From Metabacillus schmidteae (GTDB lineage Bacteria; Bacillota; Bacilli; Bacillales; Bacillaceae), in assembly GCF_903166545.1 (NCBI RefSeq), contig NZ_CAESCH010000001.1, positions 4,096,001 through 4,160,000 on the forward strand: 64,000 bases of DNA, in the 5' to 3' direction. The notes below the pieces were generated by a model. It was not told where the DNA came from and did no database searches. It saw only the letters and a list, made by a program, of their open reading frames with translations. This document shows, piece by piece, positions 18,272-28,463 of this stretch (position 1 is its first letter; every line of letters begins with the position of its first letter). Made by a program: the position numbers and the translations under genes.

Positions 18272-19249
18272 TTATGCATGAATGTTTAATTTCCTGAACT
18301 CCTCCGTTAGTAAAGGCACAACCTCGAATAAATCACCGACAATCCCGTAATCGGCAACTTTGAAAATATTTGCCTCTGGATCCTTATTAATCGCTACAAT
18401 AACTTTTGAATTGGACATTCCTGCTAAGTGCTGAATTGCTCCGGAAATTCCACACGCAATATATAAATCTGGTGTGACAACTTTACCTGTTTGACCAATC
18501 TGCAGTGAATAGTCACAGTAATCTGCGTCACATGCTCCACGAGAAGCCCCTACGGCTCCACCAAGCACACTTGCTAATTCCTTTAATGGTTCAAAACCTT
18601 CTTCACTTTTTACACCACGTCCACCGGCAATGACTACCTTTGCCTCTGAAAGATCCACACCTTCTGATGCTTTCCGAACAACTTCTTTCACGATTGTTCT
18701 TAAATCTTTTATCTCAACAGAAAGTGAGGAGGTTTCACCACTTCTTGCTTCATCCTTTTCAAGTGGATTAATGTTATTTGGACGTATTGTGACAAAAATC
18801 ATCCCATCCGTTACAATTTTCTTTTCAAAAGCTTTTCCAGAATAAATTGGACGTGTAAAGACTATATTACCTCCAGCTACTTCAATCGCTGTTGCATCTG
18901 AGACTAATCCGGAGTTTAGTTTGGCAGCTATCTTTGGAGACAAATCTTTTCCTAATGAAGTATGACCAATTACAATTCCTTCAGGCTTCTCTTCTTCAAT
19001 TACTGATAGGAGGGCCTGTGAATAACCATCTGGGGTATAGTGCAGCAGCTTTTCATTTTCTACGGTCACCACACGATCAGCACCGTAGTGGAATAGTTCA
19101 GAAGATAATGAAGCTACACTTTCCCCTAATAAAATTGCGACAACTTCTCCACCCTCTGATATTGTTTTAGCGGCTGCAATTGCTTCAAACGATACATTTC
19201 TTAACTGTTGATCACGAACCTCACCTAAAACTAGCACTTTTCTTGCCAT
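18272..19249 (-). CDS. etfA: electron transfer flavoprotein alpha subunit
   Basis: Carries FAD electrons from acyl-CoA dehydrogenases to the respiratory chain. 325 residues from the ATG at 19249, which follows GGGGG; an in-frame ATG 24 codons upstream would make an atypical N-terminus. FAD-binding C-terminal domain visible in GGRGVKSEEGFEPLKELA, ASRGACDADYCDYSLQIGQTGK and CGISGAIQHLAGM. Last gene of fadR-fadB-etfB-etfA. Confidence 0.95.
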   Translation of the reverse strand: MARKVLVLGEVRDQQLRNVSFEAIAAAKTISEGGEVVAILLGESVASLSSELFHYGADRVVTVENEKLLHYTPDGYSQALLSVIEEEKPEGIVIGHTSLGKDLSPKIAAKLNSGLVSDATAIEVAGGNIVFTRPIYSGKAFEKKIVTDGMIFVTIRPNNINPLEKDEARSGETSSLSVEIKDLRTIVKEVVRKASEGVDLSEAKVVIAGGRGVKSEEGFEPLKELASVLGGAVGASRGACDADYCDYSLQIGQTGKVVTPDLYIACGISGAIQHLAGMSNSKVIVAINKDPEANIFKVADYGIVGDLFEVVPLLTEEFRKLNIHA

Positions 19250-19301
19250 CCTTTTTTCCCCCTGACTCGTAATTTGAACCTTCACCTTTCCCTTGAGTGT
19301 C

Positions 19302-20075
19302 TTAGATGACTTTTGCTTCATTTCTTAATAAGGATACGAGCTCTTTTACTTGAGCTTCCAATTCACCCTCTAATACTTTTCCAGCTTCTTTTTTAGGTGG
19401 TAAATAAATTTCAATTGTCTTTGTTTTTGGTTTCACGTCATCTTCAGATAAATCAAGGTCATCAATTTCCAATTCATCCAGCGGCTTTTTCTTTGCCTTC
19501 ATGATTCCTGGCAATGATGGATAGCGCGGTTCATTTAAACCTTGTTGAGCAGTTACTAGTAAAGGCAAGGTGGTTTCAATTACTTCAGTATCTCCTTCCA
19601 CATCACGAACAACAATTGCTTTTTCTCCTTGAATATCAAGCTTTGTAATTGTTGTTACATAAGCTATATTAAGTAGTTCTGCTAATCGTGGACCTACTTG
19701 ACCACTTCCTCCATCAATGGCAACATTACCGCCCAAAATAATATCGACTTCTTGTTCTTTAAAATACTCAGCTAAAATTCTTGAAGTTGTGTATTGATCA
19801 CCGTCTTCTAGATCGTCTTCTGTATTAATTAGTACCGCTTTGTCACACCCCATAGCTAATGCGGTTCTTAATTCTTTATCAGATTCCTCTCCGCCTATTG
19901 TAATAACAGTTACTTCTCCTCCATTTTTGTCACGTAATTGGATAGCTTCTTCAATTGCATATTCATCATAAGGGTTGATAATAAATTCCGCACCATCATC
20001 GCTAATTGCCCCGTTATTAACGGAAATTTTCTCTTCTGTATCAAAGGTTCTTTTCATCATGACAAAAATATTCAT
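19302..20075 (-). CDS. etfB: electron transfer flavoprotein beta subunit
   Basis: 257 residues from the ATG at 20075 behind GGGGGATGGG, the usual length. The AMP-binding region VITIGGEESDKELRTALAMGCDKAVLI and DGGSGQVGPRLAELL are visible, as is the recognition loop around residues 180-200. Partner of EtfA, 52 nt upstream of it. Confidence 0.95.
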   Translation of the reverse strand: MNIFVMMKRTFDTEEKISVNNGAISDDGAEFIINPYDEYAIEEAIQLRDKNGGEVTVITIGGEESDKELRTALAMGCDKAVLINTEDDLEDGDQYTTSRILAEYFKEQEVDIILGGNVAIDGGSGQVGPRLAELLNIAYVTTITKLDIQGEKAIVVRDVEGDTEVIETTLPLLVTAQQGLNEPRYPSLPGIMKAKKKPLDELEIDDLDLSEDDVKPKTKTIEIYLPPKKEAGKVLEGELEAQVKELVSLLRNEAKVI

Positions 20076-20117
20076 TTTCCCATCCCCCATTGTACGTAAC
20101 ATAGTTTAGCTTATCAT

Positions 20118-20894
20118 TTAGTTACCTTTGAAAATTGGCTTTCTTTTTTCAATAAAAGCGGAAATCCCCTCTTTTGCATCCTCACTTTTAAAAAGCTCTC
20201 CAAAAAGTTTTGCTTCAAGATCCATTCCTTCTTGATAGGTTAATGTCTTAGAAGAATGTAATAAAGATATGACAGCCTCCACAGACCCTGGGCTTTTAGC
20301 AGCGAACTTCTCTGCTAAACGTTTCGCTTCCTCCAGAAGTTTTTCCAGAGGATATGCATGATTGGCAAGGCCCAGTTTAACAGCCTCTAATCCGGAAATT
20401 GGTTCACTTGTAAGCATCATTTCCAAGGCACGGCCAGTTCCTATATATTTTGGTAAGCGCTGTGTGCCTCCAAAACCGGGAATAATTCCGAGCTGTAGCT
20501 CTGGAAGGCCAAGCTTTGCATCTTCAGCTACAAGACGGAGATGACAAGACATGGCTAACTCAAGTCCCCCACCTAATGCAGCTCCATGAATAGCCGCAAT
20601 AATCGGGATTGGAAAATTTTCAATACGTTCAAATAATTGCTGCCCTGCTTCAGCTAGTTGTGAGAACCCTCCGTCTCCTTTAGCTACTTCTACAAATTCT
20701 TTTATGTCTGCACCAGCAGAGAAAAACCTTCCCTCACCATGGAGAATGATTGCTCTAACATCATTTGCTTCAAGGATATCGTCTAATAAAGAAGAAAACT
20801 CTTTCAATACATGTGATGATAATGCATTTGCCGGTTCGTGATTAATGGTTATTATTGCAACCAGGTTCTCTTTTTTAACATGAAAATACTTCAT
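20118..20894 (-). CDS. fadB: enoyl-CoA hydratase
   Basis: Crotonase-family enzyme of 258 residues in beta-oxidation. Oxyanion-hole segments AGADIKEF (near 63) and GAALGGGLELAMSCHLR (near 106), with catalytic-type glutamates in GLPELQLGIIPGFGGTQRL. The ATG at 20894 has GGAGG six bases upstream. Known as ysiB/fadB in B. subtilis, in the same FadR-controlled operon. Confidence 0.92.
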   Translation of the reverse strand: MKYFHVKKENLVAIITINHEPANALSSHVLKEFSSLLDDILEANDVRAIILHGEGRFFSAGADIKEFVEVAKGDGGFSQLAEAGQQLFERIENFPIPIIAAIHGAALGGGLELAMSCHLRLVAEDAKLGLPELQLGIIPGFGGTQRLPKYIGTGRALEMMLTSEPISGLEAVKLGLANHAYPLEKLLEEAKRLAEKFAAKSPGSVEAVISLLHSSKTLTYQEGMDLEAKLFGELFKSEDAKEGISAFIEKRKPIFKGN

Positions 20895-20956
20895 ATGTTT
20901 CCTCCTTGCTTCTACATACATACTAAAATGTATTTCATTTTCAGTCTAAAAATTAC

Positions 20957-21550
20957 TTAATGCTCTCCTCTATTGACTAAACCGTAAACAAATAAATCAT
21001 GAACTTTTTTTGTTTGATCTGTTAACTTATATTTTTGATCATTCATTACCCACGTAGTAACTGTTTCATCAATGGTTCCGAAAATCATTTGCCTTGCAAG
21101 CCTTACATCAATCTCTTCTCTTAACTCGCGATTCTCTTTACCTTCACTTATAATTTTATCTACTACGTTTAAGTATCCTTTTAACACCTCATTTATCCGA
21201 AGACGTAAATCTTTGTTTGATTGCCTTAATTCCAACTGTGTAACAATTGCCAAATGATGATCTTCTGATAATAAGGTAAAGTGCTTATCAATTAACGAAT
21301 ATAGTTTATCCGCTGCATTTGTTTTGCTTTTTATCTCTTCTTCTATTTTTTCAATAAAGACTCCCATTTTTTCTTCAAAAAGAGAAACTAAAATATCTTC
21401 TTTGTTTTTAAAGTATAAGTAGATTGTCCCATCTGCTACTCCAGCTTGCTTGGCTATTTTTGATACCTGTGCTTGGTGATAGCCATTTTCTGCAATAACA
21501 ATAACTGCTGCATCGATGATTTGTATATATTTAGGCTTTTTCTGTTTCAA
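20957..21550 (-). CDS. fadR: TetR-family fatty acid degradation repressor
   Basis: 197 residues; N-terminal TetR helix-turn-helix (NGYHQAQVSKIAKQAGVADGTIYLYF, residues 20-45). Represses beta-oxidation genes; released by long-chain acyl-CoA in B. subtilis. A perfect operator lies just upstream, so it autoregulates this operon. Confidence 0.93.
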   Translation of the reverse strand: MKQKKPKYIQIIDAAVIVIAENGYHQAQVSKIAKQAGVADGTIYLYFKNKEDILVSLFEEKMGVFIEKIEEEIKSKTNAADKLYSLIDKHFTLLSEDHHLAIVTQLELRQSNKDLRLRINEVLKGYLNVVDKIISEGKENRELREEIDVRLARQMIFGTIDETVTTWVMNDQKYKLTDQTKKVHDLFVYGLVNRGEH

Positions 21551-21572
21551 TGTAATGTTCGACTCCCTTTCA

Positions 21573-21600
21573 ATTTATGAATGAATAATCATTCATAAAT
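21573..21600. promoter_or_regulatory. FadR operator
   Basis: TGAATGAATAATCATTCA matches the published consensus TGAATGANTANTCATTCA at every fixed position; complementary arms extend to 12 bp each side. It lies 23 nt before the fadR start and controls fadR-fadB-etfBA. Confidence 0.93.
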
Positions 21601-21670
21601 CAATCATAAAATTTCATTTCTTTTCTGTCAAGCCCTCATCTTTCTATTTTTTGTCCCCTGGTACTACAAC

Positions 21671-21700
21671 ATTTGGAGAGACAATAAAGTCTCTCCAAAT
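21671..21700 (-). terminator. hairpin after lcfA
   Basis: ATTTGGAGAGAC / GTCTCTCCAAAT, a perfect 12-bp stem with a 6-nt loop, between lcfA and fadR. It lacks a T run, so it may stabilise the RNA end or attenuate rather than terminate fully. Confidence 0.55.
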
Positions 21701-21707
21701 TCCCCAT

Positions 21708-23390
21708 TCAATTGGCGTTTTTTAATTTTTCTTCTTCAATTAATGCACGTCTTAATATTTTCCCCACAGCTGTCTTTGGTAATTCATCTCTAAATTCATA
21801 AATATGTGGTACTTTATATGCTGCCAAATGTGTGCGGGCATATTCATTAAATTCTTCGGTTGTAGCCTGTTGGTTTTCTTTTAATACAATAAAAGCTTTT
21901 ACAGTTTCCCCCCTGTAAGGGTCAGGGATTCCAGCTACAACAACCTCTTTAACTTTTTCATGCTCGTAGAGGACCTCTTCGATTTCGCGTGGATAAATAT
22001 TAAATCCACCAGCAATAATCATATCTTTTTTGCGATCTACAATATAAAAGTAGCCTTCTTCATCCATGTAACCAATATCACCGGTCAGAAGCCAATCATC
22101 TTTCATTGTAACTTCTGTTTCTTCTTTTTTATTCCAATACCCAAGCATAACTTGTGGACCTCGTACCGCTATTTCACCAAGTTCATTTGGTTCAGCTATT
22201 CCCCCATGTTCATATGACAGAATAACAGCATCTGTACTTGGCCACGGAACTCCTACACTTCCCTTTTTTCTTTTTTCCCAAATAAAATTTGCATGTGTAA
22301 CAGGAGATGCCTCAGATAACCCATAGCCTTCTACAAGTTTACCACCTGTAACACGCTCAAACTTCTCTTGTACCTCAGCTGGCAATGGCGCTGAACCACT
22401 TATACAGCATTCAATAGAAGATAAATTATATTTTTGCAAATCAGGATGATTTAATAGCGCAATATAAATGGTTGGAGCTCCTGGAAATAACGTTGGTTTC
22501 AATTTATCGATCGTTTTTAATGTGTCTGTTGGATCAAATTTAGGTAATAGAATCATTTTATATCCTTGCATAACTGACAAATTCATCACAGTCGTCATTC
22601 CATAAACGTGGAAGAAAGGAATAATTCCTAAAATTGATTCTTTTCCTCGTTTCGATTTATACATCCAAGCAGAACACATTTTTGTATTTAGTGCGATGTT
22701 GTCATGTGATAACATGACTCCCTTCGGAAAACCAGTAGTCCCTCCTGTATATTGAAGGAGTGCAATATCTTCAGAAGGATTGTATTTATATTCTTCAACT
22801 GTCGGTTCAGCTGATTCCATAATTTTTTGAAATAAATGCGTAAAGCCCTGATGTTCAACTTTAACAACCATCTGATTTTGTTTTTTTTGTATAAATGGAT
22901 AGATAAGATTTTTAGGAAATGGCAGGTAGTCTTTTATTCCTGTAACAATAATATGCTTTATGTTTGTTAACGCTTTCATTTTAGAGACTCTCGGATATAA
23001 AAGATCAAGGGTTATGATAAATGTGGACTCGCTATCTTTTAGTTGATACTCAAGCTCTCTTTCCATATATAGTGGGTTTGTTTGGACGACGATTCCTCCA
23101 GCTAATAAGACTCCATAGTAGGAAATCACTGCTTGAGGACAATTTGGCAACATGATTGAAACTCTTTCACCCTTTTGTAAGCCTAGTGACTGTAGATAGT
23201 TAGCCATTTTTAAAGACTGCTCATAAAGGTCTGAATACGTGATTTCTTTACCTAAGAAATGGATGGCGATTTGAGATGGAAATTCCAGAGCAGATTGTTC
23301 TAAATAATAGTACAGCGGTTTTTCATCACTATTCATAACATGAGGGATTTCTGCCGGGTAAAGATTTAACCAAGGTTTTTGACTTTCCAT
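21708..23390 (-). CDS. lcfA: long-chain fatty acid-CoA ligase
   Basis: 560-residue AMP-forming ligase that activates fatty acids for beta-oxidation. Motifs: P-loop YTGGTTGFPKGVMLSH (about 213-228), YGLSEASPV, TGDIGYMDEEGYFYIVDRKKDMI and the C-terminal catalytic lysine PKTAVGKILRR. Upstream of fadR in the same orientation; same arrangement as B. subtilis lcfA-fadR-fadB-etfBA. Confidence 0.95.
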   Translation of the reverse strand: MESQKPWLNLYPAEIPHVMNSDEKPLYYYLEQSALEFPSQIAIHFLGKEITYSDLYEQSLKMANYLQSLGLQKGERVSIMLPNCPQAVISYYGVLLAGGIVVQTNPLYMERELEYQLKDSESTFIITLDLLYPRVSKMKALTNIKHIIVTGIKDYLPFPKNLIYPFIQKKQNQMVVKVEHQGFTHLFQKIMESAEPTVEEYKYNPSEDIALLQYTGGTTGFPKGVMLSHDNIALNTKMCSAWMYKSKRGKESILGIIPFFHVYGMTTVMNLSVMQGYKMILLPKFDPTDTLKTIDKLKPTLFPGAPTIYIALLNHPDLQKYNLSSIECCISGSAPLPAEVQEKFERVTGGKLVEGYGLSEASPVTHANFIWEKRKKGSVGVPWPSTDAVILSYEHGGIAEPNELGEIAVRGPQVMLGYWNKKEETEVTMKDDWLLTGDIGYMDEEGYFYIVDRKKDMIIAGGFNIYPREIEEVLYEHEKVKEVVVAGIPDPYRGETVKAFIVLKENQQATTEEFNEYARTHLAAYKVPHIYEFRDELPKTAVGKILRRALIEEEKLKNAN

Positions 23391-23502
23391 TTTTTCTCCT
23401 CCTTTTGGGGGAAATATAAAATGACAGAATGGGTAGAAAGGGATAAGAAGAGGACATACTTATAAACCTGAAAAACCAATCATTTTTTCACTCTTATAAA
23501 AA

Positions 23503-23511
23503 AGTATATCA
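23503..23511 (-). promoter_or_regulatory. extended -10 promoter of lcfA
   Basis: Minus-strand TGATATACT, an extended -10, lies about 110 nt upstream of the lcfA ATG. No FadR site was found close to it. Confidence 0.45.
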
Positions 23512-23542
23512 GTTTTTTTTGTTTTCAGAAATAAAAAATAAT

Positions 23543-23574
23543 AAAAAGGGCCCGATATAGTGAATCAGACCCTC
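23543..23574 (-). terminator. terminator after yshE and the microprotein
   Basis: AGGGTCTGAT / ATCGGGCCCT forms a 10-bp stem with two G-T pairs and a 7-nt loop, followed by TTTTTATTATTTTT. Confidence 0.78.
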
Positions 23575-23579
23575 TGTAT

Positions 23580-23660
23580 TTAAAAGAAAGCAAGATATAT
23601 GACCCCAATTAAAACAAATAACCCGCATAAACCAAACATTACTTTTGCCAACGTCTCCAC
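23580..23660 (-). CDS. predicted 26-residue membrane microprotein
   Basis: GTG start at 23660 with AAGGAG eight bases upstream, directly after yshE and ended by a terminator five bases later. The product has a short N-terminus (METLAK) and then a single hydrophobic stretch from about residue 7 to the end, rich in Phe, Leu, Ile and Val with one Cys. No known family recognised. Support: ribosome site, position in a transcript, and an uninterrupted transmembrane-like composition; size makes chance possible. Confidence 0.5.
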   Translation of the reverse strand: METLAKVMFGLCGLFVLIGVIYLAFF

Positions 23661-23672
23661 TCTACACTCTCC

Positions 23673-24077
23673 TTATAAGGCCTCACCAATGACAAAGGAT
23701 AATCCAACAGAAATAACAAGTGAAATAAATCCAACTGCACGGTTGTCTTTCTGAATTTCATCATCAATCCGGAACTTCGGTGTCATAAATTCATAAATGA
23801 AATAGCCCAACAAAAGTAACACAAACCCATAAACTCCAGAGCCCAACATTTCTAATAGACTTTCATGTTGGTGAATAGAAAATCGAAAGATATTTGCAAT
23901 TCCAAAGATTTTCCCTCCTGTTGCCATTGCAACAGCTAAGTTACCATTTTGGATTTCATCCCAGTTTTTATATTTTGTGACAAGTTCAAAAATAGTTAAA
24001 AATAAAATGATACTAAGAACTACAACACTATAGTAGGCAGCAATTTGAACCCAATCATTCTCCCAAAATGTACTCAC
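23673..24077 (-). CDS. yshE: DUF350 membrane protein
   Basis: 134 residues, about four hydrophobic segments (residues 10-30, 48-62, 75-95, 112-132). DUF350 family, function unknown; one member in other bacteria is linked to envelope or spermidine-related enzymes. It starts 16 nt after mutS2 and is probably cotranscribed, as in B. subtilis. Confidence 0.78.
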   Translation of the reverse strand: MSTFWENDWVQIAAYYSVVVLSIILFLTIFELVTKYKNWDEIQNGNLAVAMATGGKIFGIANIFRFSIHQHESLLEMLGSGVYGFVLLLLGYFIYEFMTPKFRIDDEIQKDNRAVGFISLVISVGLSFVIGEAL

Positions 24078-24093
24078 GCTCTTTTCCCCCCCA

Positions 24094-26454
24094 CTATTTA
24101 AGTTCTACAATTGTGACGCCTGTTCCACCTTCACTCGCTTCCCCAAAGCGAGTATTTTTGACACTGCGATGATTTTTCAACATTTCTTTTACACCTGTTC
24201 GAAGTGCTCCTGTACCTTTACCATGAATAATCGAAACCCTTGGATATCCTGCTAAAACAGCATCATCTAAGTATTTCTCAACTCTTAGTAATGCATTTTC
24301 AAACCGTTCCCCACGTAAATCTAATTCCAAAGATACGTGATAATCCTTCCCTTTAACAGATGCTAACGGCTTTTCTTGGACCTGCTGCTTTGGTCTTTTA
24401 ATATATTCAAGATCTTTTTCTTTTACTTTCATTTTTAAGATCCCTAATTGAACCTGCCACTCCTGATCATTAACTTTTTCAACCAAATGGCCCTTTTGAT
24501 CAAAACTAACGACTTTTACTTCATCACCAGGCAGAAACTCTTGCTTTACAGGCTGTTTCTTTTCAACCTTTTTTGTTTTTTCAAATACGGGCTGTGCCTC
24601 TTCAAGGCGTTTTTTCGCATCAATTAATTCATGCTCTTTTACTTGTGCATGCTGCTCTTTTCGAAGTTTCCTTAAATCCCTTATTATACTTTCCGCTTCA
24701 CGATTTGCTTCTTCTAACTTCTCTGAAGCCTTTCTTTCCGCTTGTTCAAATAGTGCATCACGCTGTTCGTTAAATTCAATGATTTGCCTTTGAAGCTCCT
24801 TGTGAAGCTTTTCTGCCTCATGTCGGAAATTCTCTGCTTCAGTTAATTCAATTTCAGCTGTTTTCTTGCTCGTTTCTAATGAAGCAATCATCGTGTCTAC
24901 TTCATTGCTTTCAGCACTCATTTGTGATCTTGCCATTCTGATAACATTCTCTTGTAATCCAAGCCGTTTCGAAATTTCAAAAGCATTACTTCGCCCTGGT
25001 ACACCTATTAAGAGCTTATAGGTTGGACTTAGTGTTGAGATATCAAACTCCACACTTGCATTAATGACACCATCCCGGTTATACCCATATGCTTTAAGCT
25101 CAGGATAATGAGTTGTTGCAACAACTCTTGCTCCACGGTGGTAAACTTCATCTAATATGGAGATGGCGAGGGCAGCCCCTTCTTGAGGATCTGTTCCGGC
25201 TCCAAGCTCGTCAAATAACACTAGAGATTGATCATCTACTTTATGAAGAATATCGACTATATTAACCATATGTGATGAAAACGTACTTAAGCTTTGTTCA
25301 ATTGATTGTTCATCTCCAATATCAGCATAAACCGCCTTGAAAACTGCAACTTCTGAACCATCAAGAGCTGGTATATGTAAACCTGATTGAGCCATTAAAG
25401 TACATAATCCAAGTGTTTTAAGGGCAACTGTTTTACCACCGGTATTTGGTCCTGTAATGACGATTGTTGTAAAGTCAGTTCCTAATTCTATATCATTAGG
25501 CACAACTTCATTTTCAGGTAATAGCGGGTGTCTTGCTTTTAACAAGCGAACAACACCATCTTGATTTACTATTGGCTTTATCCCTTTTATTTGTTTTGCG
25601 TACTTTGCCTTTGTGAACATAAAGTCCATATCAGCCAAACAATCTACATTGTGCAATAGATCATCGCTATTTTCGGCGACTTCATTTGATAGTTTTGTTA
25701 GGATTCTATCGATTTCTACCTTTTCTTTTACTTTAGCTTGTTGAAGCGTATTATTTAAATCAACAACCACTTGAGGTTCAATAAAAAGGGTTGCCCCTGA
25801 ACTTGATTGATCATGTACAATCCCTCCGTACGATGCTCTGTACTCCTGTTTAACAGGCAGGACAAACCGATCATTTCTAATCGTAATAATTGCATCAGAG
25901 AGCATTTTAGATGCATTGGAAGATCGAATCATAGATTCTAATTTATCTCTTACTCTTGCCTCTGTTGTTCTAAGCTGCTGTCGAATACCCTTCAATGTTT
26001 CACTTGCACTATCTAATACATAACCATTATCATCTATACATTCGGAGATCCTTCGCTCCAGGTCATGAATCACAACAATTTGCTCAGCAAGTATCGGCAA
26101 ATGAGATAACTCAATTTCTTCCTCAACCATCTTTTCTATAAAACGTTTCATTTGTCTGCCTGCATATAATGTGCCTGCTACTTCAATAAGCTCAACCGAA
26201 CTGAGCATTCCACCAATTCTTGCCCGTTTAACCGTTGCTCTTATATCAACAAGTCCTCCTAGTGGGATATTCCCTTTTAATCGAAGTACTTTAGCAGCCT
26301 CATCTGTTTGCTCCTGAGCTACAGCCACTTCTTCATACTCACTAGAAGGCACGAGCACTTTCACCTTTTCTTTACCCAAAGAAGACGAAGCATGCTTTAT
26401 AAGCTGCTCTTTCACTTTCTCATATTCCAGTACGTGTAAAACTTTCTGCTGCAA
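24094..26454 (-). CDS. mutSB: endonuclease/ATPase MutS2
   Basis: 786 residues. MutS-type ATPase with Walker [14 protein letters not shown] (about 334-346), Walker [12 protein letters not shown], and long helical arms; a KOW-like and a C-terminal Smr nuclease domain with [12 protein letters not shown] and HGKGTGALR. Lacks the MutS mismatch-recognition domain. The family restrains recombination and acts on collided ribosomes in B. subtilis. Confidence 0.95.
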   Translation of the reverse strand: MQQKVLHVLEYEKVKEQLIKHASSSLGKEKVKVLVPSSEYEEVAVAQEQTDEAAKVLRLKGNIPLGGLVDIRATVKRARIGGMLSSVELIEVAGTLYAGRQMKRFIEKMVEEEIELSHLPILAEQIVVIHDLERRISECIDDNGYVLDSASETLKGIRQQLRTTEARVRDKLESMIRSSNASKMLSDAIITIRNDRFVLPVKQEYRASYGGIVHDQSSSGATLFIEPQVVVDLNNTLQQAKVKEKVEIDRILTKLSNEVAENSDDLLHNVDCLADMDFMFTKAKYAKQIKGIKPIVNQDGVVRLLKARHPLLPENEVVPNDIELGTDFTTIVITGPNTGGKTVALKTLGLCTLMAQSGLHIPALDGSEVAVFKAVYADIGDEQSIEQSLSTFSSHMVNIVDILHKVDDQSLVLFDELGAGTDPQEGAALAISILDEVYHRGARVVATTHYPELKAYGYNRDGVINASVEFDISTLSPTYKLLIGVPGRSNAFEISKRLGLQENVIRMARSQMSAESNEVDTMIASLETSKKTAEIELTEAENFRHEAEKLHKELQRQIIEFNEQRDALFEQAERKASEKLEEANREAESIIRDLRKLRKEQHAQVKEHELIDAKKRLEEAQPVFEKTKKVEKKQPVKQEFLPGDEVKVVSFDQKGHLVEKVNDQEWQVQLGILKMKVKEKDLEYIKRPKQQVQEKPLASVKGKDYHVSLELDLRGERFENALLRVEKYLDDAVLAGYPRVSIIHGKGTGALRTGVKEMLKNHRSVKNTRFGEASEGGTGVTIVELK

Positions 26455-26525
26455 TTCGGACTACCTCCTAATAAATTACACAGACCTTCAATTTTAAAAT
26501 GATTATTTTAATGTTCAATCGTTTT

Positions 26526-28250
26526 CTAATCCTTATGGTGTCTGTTTAAAAATGCTTTAAGTTGATCTATGTCCCATGTATTAATAACCGAATCCGGTTC
26601 AATCCAGCCTTTTTTGGCAGTAGAAATTCCAATACCCATATCTTCCAACATATCAATATTATGTGCGTCTGTATTAATGACGATTTTCACACCCGCTTCT
26701 TGTGCCTTACGGATATGTTCTGCACTCAAATCTAATCGATGCGGGTTTGCGTTTAACTCTAATGCTGTGTCTGTTTCCTTTGCAAGTTGAATAAGCAAAT
26801 CTATGTCTACATCATATCCTTTTCGTTTGCCAATGATTCGACCTGTCGGATGTGCAATGATATCGACATGATGATTGTTTAACGCGGTTTTTAACCGTTC
26901 CATAATCACATCCTGTGATTGTGAAAAACTTGAATGAATGGAGGCAATGACAATATCCATCTCGGCCAGCAATTCATCATCATAATCTAATGAAGCATCG
27001 GGCAAAATATCCATCTCAATACCAGCAAGAATTGTCATATCATCATACTCTTCGTTTAGGGCATCAATTTCCTGTCGTTGAGCCCTTATTCTTTCAGGTG
27101 TTAGTCCATTAGCTACTTTTAAATATTGGGAGTGATCGGTAATGGCCATATAACGATACCCTTTTTTGCGGCATGCTTCCACCATTTCCCTGATTGTAAA
27201 AGCACCATCACTCCACGTAGAGTGCATATGAAGATCTCCTTTTATGTCCTCTAATCGAATAAGCTGCATGTCATGACGATAAGAATCTACCTCTGTTCCA
27301 TCTTCCCTTATTTCCGGTGTAAAATGAGGAAGATTAAAATACTGATAAAATTCCTCTTCCGTTTCAAACGTTCTGATTTCATTTGTTTCAACGTTTTCTA
27401 CGCCATATTCACTGATTTTTTCTCCTCGTTCCTTCGCTAGCTGTCTCATTCTAACATTATGGTCCTTAGATCCTGTGAAATGATGAAGAGTAGTTGCAAA
27501 TTCCGCTGGTTTAACGAGCCTGAAGTCTACGCTTACTTCATAATCATATTGAAGCTGGACAGACACCTTTGTTTCACCACTTGCGATAACGTCAGATAAA
27601 TTTGGTATGTTCAAAAGCTGGTCTCTAACTTTTTGAGGTTCATTTGTTGAGATAATAAAATCAAGATCTTTAATTGTTTCGCGCATACGTCTTAGGCTTC
27701 CGGCTCGGGAATAGCTCTCAATATTTTTACATTGCTCAAGATATGCTTCTATTTCCTGTGCAATCGGGAGCATAAAGGAAATTGGCAGGCGTTCAGGACG
27801 ACTTCCCATTTCTTCAATAGCAGCTAAAATCTTTTCTTCTGATTTTTTTCCAAATCCCGCTAACCCTTGAATTTTATTTTCTTCACAAGCTAATTTAAGC
27901 GCTTCAACGCTATCGATCTGCAATTCTTTATATAGCTTAGCAATCTTCTTACCACCTAAACCTGGTAATTTTAATAAAGGGAGTAATCCCGAAGGCACTT
28001 CTTCCTGCAGTTGCTCAAGTACTTCTGATTTATTCGTCTCGATAAATTCTTTTATAACGGCAGAAGTCCCTTTTCCTATCCCTGAGATTTTCGTAAAATC
28101 GTCAATAAGTGCTAAGCTTCTATCATCTGCTTCTAAAGCATTAGCAGCTTTGCGAAACGCTGATATTTTAAAAGGATTTTCCCCTTTTAATTCCATTAAA
28201 ACAGCAATTTTTTCTAATAATCGAATCACATCTTTTTTATGAATTTCCAT
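26526..28250 (-). CDS. polX: DNA polymerase/3'-5' exonuclease PolX
   Basis: 574 residues from the ATG at 28250 behind AGAGGTGG. N-terminal family-X region with helix-hairpin-helix motifs (ISGIGKGTSAVIKE, LPGLGGKKIAKLYKEL), a pol-beta palm with SLRRMRETIKDLDFI (catalytic aspartates), and a PHP nuclease domain from about residue 330 with HMHSTWSDGAFT and the histidines HSFS-, AHPTGR-, NTDAH. Gap-filling polymerase of base-excision repair. yshC in B. subtilis. Confidence 0.93.
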   Translation of the reverse strand: MEIHKKDVIRLLEKIAVLMELKGENPFKISAFRKAANALEADDRSLALIDDFTKISGIGKGTSAVIKEFIETNKSEVLEQLQEEVPSGLLPLLKLPGLGGKKIAKLYKELQIDSVEALKLACEENKIQGLAGFGKKSEEKILAAIEEMGSRPERLPISFMLPIAQEIEAYLEQCKNIESYSRAGSLRRMRETIKDLDFIISTNEPQKVRDQLLNIPNLSDVIASGETKVSVQLQYDYEVSVDFRLVKPAEFATTLHHFTGSKDHNVRMRQLAKERGEKISEYGVENVETNEIRTFETEEEFYQYFNLPHFTPEIREDGTEVDSYRHDMQLIRLEDIKGDLHMHSTWSDGAFTIREMVEACRKKGYRYMAITDHSQYLKVANGLTPERIRAQRQEIDALNEEYDDMTILAGIEMDILPDASLDYDDELLAEMDIVIASIHSSFSQSQDVIMERLKTALNNHHVDIIAHPTGRIIGKRKGYDVDIDLLIQLAKETDTALELNANPHRLDLSAEHIRKAQEAGVKIVINTDAHNIDMLEDMGIGISTAKKGWIEPDSVINTWDIDQLKAFLNRHHKD

Positions 28251-28285
28251 TCGTTCCACCTCTTTATGTAGCACCTTCTATAAAA

Positions 28286-28315
28286 ATGATACAGAATAAT
28301 TATGATAAAGTACAA
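28286..28315 (-). promoter_or_regulatory. candidate promoter of polX-mutS2-yshE
   Basis: TTGTAC (28315-28310), 18 nt, TATCAT (28291-28286) on the minus strand, about 35 nt before the polX ATG. Confidence 0.5.
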
Positions 28316-28463
28316 TCTTTCATTCTACTCACAATAGCCTTAAAAAGAGACTGACCTAAACTAAGAGTATCTCCCACTCCCTCACTATATTGTCTACAAA
28401 ACTTGGATGTAGTCAAAATATATATGAGTAATGAAGGAATTACCCTCTTTAAGTCAGCCTCTT

